Shown here: positions 7,601-7,958 of the stretch, piece by piece
How positions within the stretch are numbered: position 1 is the first letter of the stretch
Layout: the number at the start of each line of letters is the position of its first letter
Assembly: GCA_002710495.1 (NCBI GenBank)
Contig: PAKE01000038.1
Span: 1 to 7,958 of the forward strand
Direction of reading: 5' to 3'
DNA: 7,958 nucleotides
Source of the DNA: Flavobacteriales bacterium
GTDB taxonomy: Bacteria; Bacteroidota; Bacteroidia; Flavobacteriales; BACL11
The notes under the pieces: model-generated
Database searches by the model: none
What the model was told of the DNA's origin: nothing
The model's input: only the letters and a program-made list of their open reading frames with translations
Program-made: the position numbers and the translations under genes

Positions 7601-7821
7601 TTTTTTCCATTTGAAAGAACTTCTAAATATTCCAAAACTCTATCTTTCATCTCAGCTGCAGCTTTATTTGTAAAGGTTATTGCTAAAATTTTTCTATAAT
7701 ATTCTACTGAATATTTTACTGAACCAATAAGAGCTAATGCAATAAAATTTAAGGATAGAGTATATGTTTTTCCCGAACCTGCAGATGATCTATTTACCTT
7801 AAAATTCTTTGTGTTTTGCAT
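4693..7821 (-). CDS. addA: AddA-like UvrD/RecB superfamily 1 helicase-nuclease
   Basis: This 1042-residue protein is the predicted ATP-driven 3'-5' DNA helicase and nuclease subunit of AddAB. It would unwind and degrade broken duplex ends to make 3' single strands for RecA. Helicase motifs appear in order: Walker A SSAGSGKT (12-19, K18), Ia AITFTNKAAAEM (47-58), ISTIDKF (113-119), Walker B LIDEFQD (D392, E393), III GDGKQSIYRWRGG (422-434), IV NYRS (474-477), V MTIHKSKGL (731-739) and VI YVAMTRP (807-813, R812). The C-terminal PD-(D/E)XK nuclease keeps H911, D984 (IPDR), D997-Y-K999 (DYKTG) and Q1010/Y1014, so it appears catalytically intact. Length is normal for Bacteroidota AddA-like proteins, which are often annotated just as UvrD-helicase domain proteins. 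It overlaps addB by 4 nt. The start codon lies 14 residues before Walker A's first conserved position, leaving no room for a later start. No Shine-Dalgarno sequence precedes it. Confidence 0.95.
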   Translation of the reverse strand: MQNTKNFKVNRSSAGSGKTYTLSLNFIALALIGSVKYSVEYYRKILAITFTNKAAAEMKDRVLEYLEVLSNGKNEDSVLDWLKKNTPLSEEQIVKNARKVKSSILHNYADLRISTIDKFTYNIVRTFSSDLDLSYNFELEMDNYRIIQPVVSNLISKMSSEGGELSEALVNFALQKAEDGKSTNIEKDLEEFSRNLFNEGAIPFISLNSISVSDCLKVKDRLLDKKKQIIKDVKNHSDMVLKYFTTFGFTKDHFNRGTYFNLFTKHLKVSDESKWTPSHALLNNIRQDKWYAESKSDDMKDLVELHKNKFINFIDDLLVLIKDLNTTQSLLTNIYSIAVLNELLSEVNQYKKEQNIEQISVFNKKIHDVIVKQPSSFIYERIGERYNHFLIDEFQDTSLLQWQNLLPLITDSVDYGSCFIVGDGKQSIYRWRGGEVEQFIEIPDIFKGNKLKEKKEWESKLNTHYIEDESENQNYRSRKKIIEFNNLFFQNLKNKLSINLSKIYDRCAQNSDCAKDGGYVHIELIDDQNEGFKENIIQKMISEIDKLTSENEFNFKDITILCNSRKRVSLVAQRFSENNIPVVSNEGLLINSSEKVRFLVAVMRYLLDKADNLSKAAICEYLQSETPINYTLHEINLFLKKDDGFTDLLKKYNISIPTEKFLRLPIYELAERLIKKFRIPDNSYVSFFLDVILKFSEKQGSNLSEFLLWWEDKKESESIVVPEGTNAVQVMTIHKSKGLAFNVVMIPFNWEGGKKYSEIWVNASKQTNNKLNSTLIRGNKKLELSQFSNEYLEEKNLSFMDNLNKLYVAMTRPVERLYLFAKEYPSSISDSFLSSGKLNSFLHLYGISDIFIDGDPNENHYEKVQKRPQVFSTNSTEKIEWEKVVSLKRSSERSWDLDGHSSEKDWGNLLHLALSRANNTDEIDLVVDGLLLEGVCVWKNKEKLKYELSRLLSHPDLQEFFDKKWEVKNEKEILTKEGSSYIPDRLLFSENTTIILDYKTGSPHFSHHDQINNYAFILYEMGYENIEKYLIYTDEEQLVHKI

Positions 7822-7829
7822 CTAAAATA

Positions 7830-7861
7830 TTTGAATCCCAATATACAAAAAGAGATTCAAA
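7830..7861. promoter_or_regulatory. 8-bp inverted repeat (TTTGAATC/GATTCAAA) in the addA leader
   Basis: TTTGAATC at 7830-7837 is perfectly complementary to GATTCAAA at 7854-7861, with a 16-nt spacer. On the minus strand the spacer holds TTTTTG directly followed by TATATTGG (7845-7838), a one-mismatch fit to the Bacteroidota -7 element TAnnTTTG. No well-spaced -33 TTG is visible. It could be an operator around an addA promoter or an RNA hairpin near the start codon. By rough estimate an 8-bp repeat is not rare by chance in DNA this AT-rich. Confidence 0.3.
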
Positions 7862-7869
7862 AATCCTAT

Positions 7870-7892
7870 ACTTTTTTTAGTTGTAAAAAAGT
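7870..7892 (-). terminator. A/T-rich hairpin just after the upstream gene's stop (weak terminator candidate)
   Basis: ACTTTTTT (7870-7877) pairs with AAAAAAGT (7885-7892), with a 7-nt loop. On the minus strand it begins one base after the putative stop TAA at 7896-7894. The stem has one G-C pair and no following U-run on the minus strand, so it is a poor intrinsic terminator. Read on the plus strand it is followed by TTTTATC, but no plus-strand gene ends here. Confidence 0.25.
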
Positions 7893-7893
7893 T

Positions 7894-7958
7894 TTATCGG
7901 ATAATATAAATATTACCATAATCTTGATTTTTCCAACCCTCAAAATCTTGGAAATAGA
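7894..7958 (-). CDS. C-terminal end of an unidentified upstream protein (5' part outside window)
   Basis: Reading the minus strand from 7956, 20 codons are open to TAA at 7896-7894 and end FEGWKNQDYGNIYIIR. The mix of aromatic, acidic and amide residues looks like a real protein end, unlike the other two frames. One of those stops after five codons and the other is Lys/Ile/Leu-rich. The fragment is too short to assign a family. The stop lies 72 nt before the addA start, in the same orientation, so the gene could share the addAB transcript. Confidence 0.5.
   Translation of the reverse strand, partial: YFQDFEGWKNQDYGNIYIIR

Noticed and set aside
7866..7958. Alternative upstream frame open from 7958 to TAG at 7868-7866
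   Set aside because: It is open for 30 codons, but the translation is Lys/Ile/Leu-rich and it runs through the A/T hairpin. The frame ending at 7894 looks more protein-like, though the short length leaves some doubt.

Overview
The window comes from a strongly AT-rich bacterial genome, most likely Bacteroidota and probably a marine flavobacterium. The evidence is the Bacteroidota style of the helicase-nuclease pair (a GDGKQSIYRWRGG motif and a partner that starts directly at LPSKR), the lack of Shine-Dalgarno sequences, and a secreted metalloprotease carrying GCT...DDGSC cysteine/aspartate repeats of the kind common in marine Flavobacteriales. Everything recognisable as coding lies on the minus strand, so genes read from high to low coordinates.

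At 7958-7894 a short open frame probably holds the last codons of an unidentified upstream gene. A 72-nt gap follows (7893-7822), with an A/T hairpin and an 8-bp inverted repeat. Next is an operon-like pair whose stop and start overlap in ATGA. The first gene (7821-4693) is a UvrD/RecB-type superfamily 1 helicase with a C-terminal PD-(D/E)XK nuclease (AddA-like). The second (4696-1910) is an AddB-like protein with a degenerate helicase core lacking Walker A, a second PD-(D/E)XK nuclease and a four-cysteine Fe-S signature. Together they are expected to form the two-nuclease AddAB complex that resects double-strand breaks for RecA-dependent repair.

Only 44 nt separate addB from the start of the third gene (1865 to beyond 1). 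It is a secreted M43 (pappalysin/cytophagalysin-type) zinc metalloprotease whose frame stays open to the window edge. It has a signal peptide, a short pro-region, a catalytic domain with HExxHxxNxxH and a Met-turn, and then a mosaic tail: three GCT repeats, a beta-rich domain, a four-cysteine module and at least two more GCT repeats. The C-terminus, where a secretion/anchoring domain would be expected, is outside the window. Nothing links its function to AddAB beyond adjacency.

No tRNA, rRNA, CRISPR array, insertion sequence or phage gene was seen. The helicase-nuclease genes are ordinary housekeeping repair genes. The least ordinary parts are the modular protease tail, with its DNA-level repeat, and the triple octamer just upstream of the protease start.
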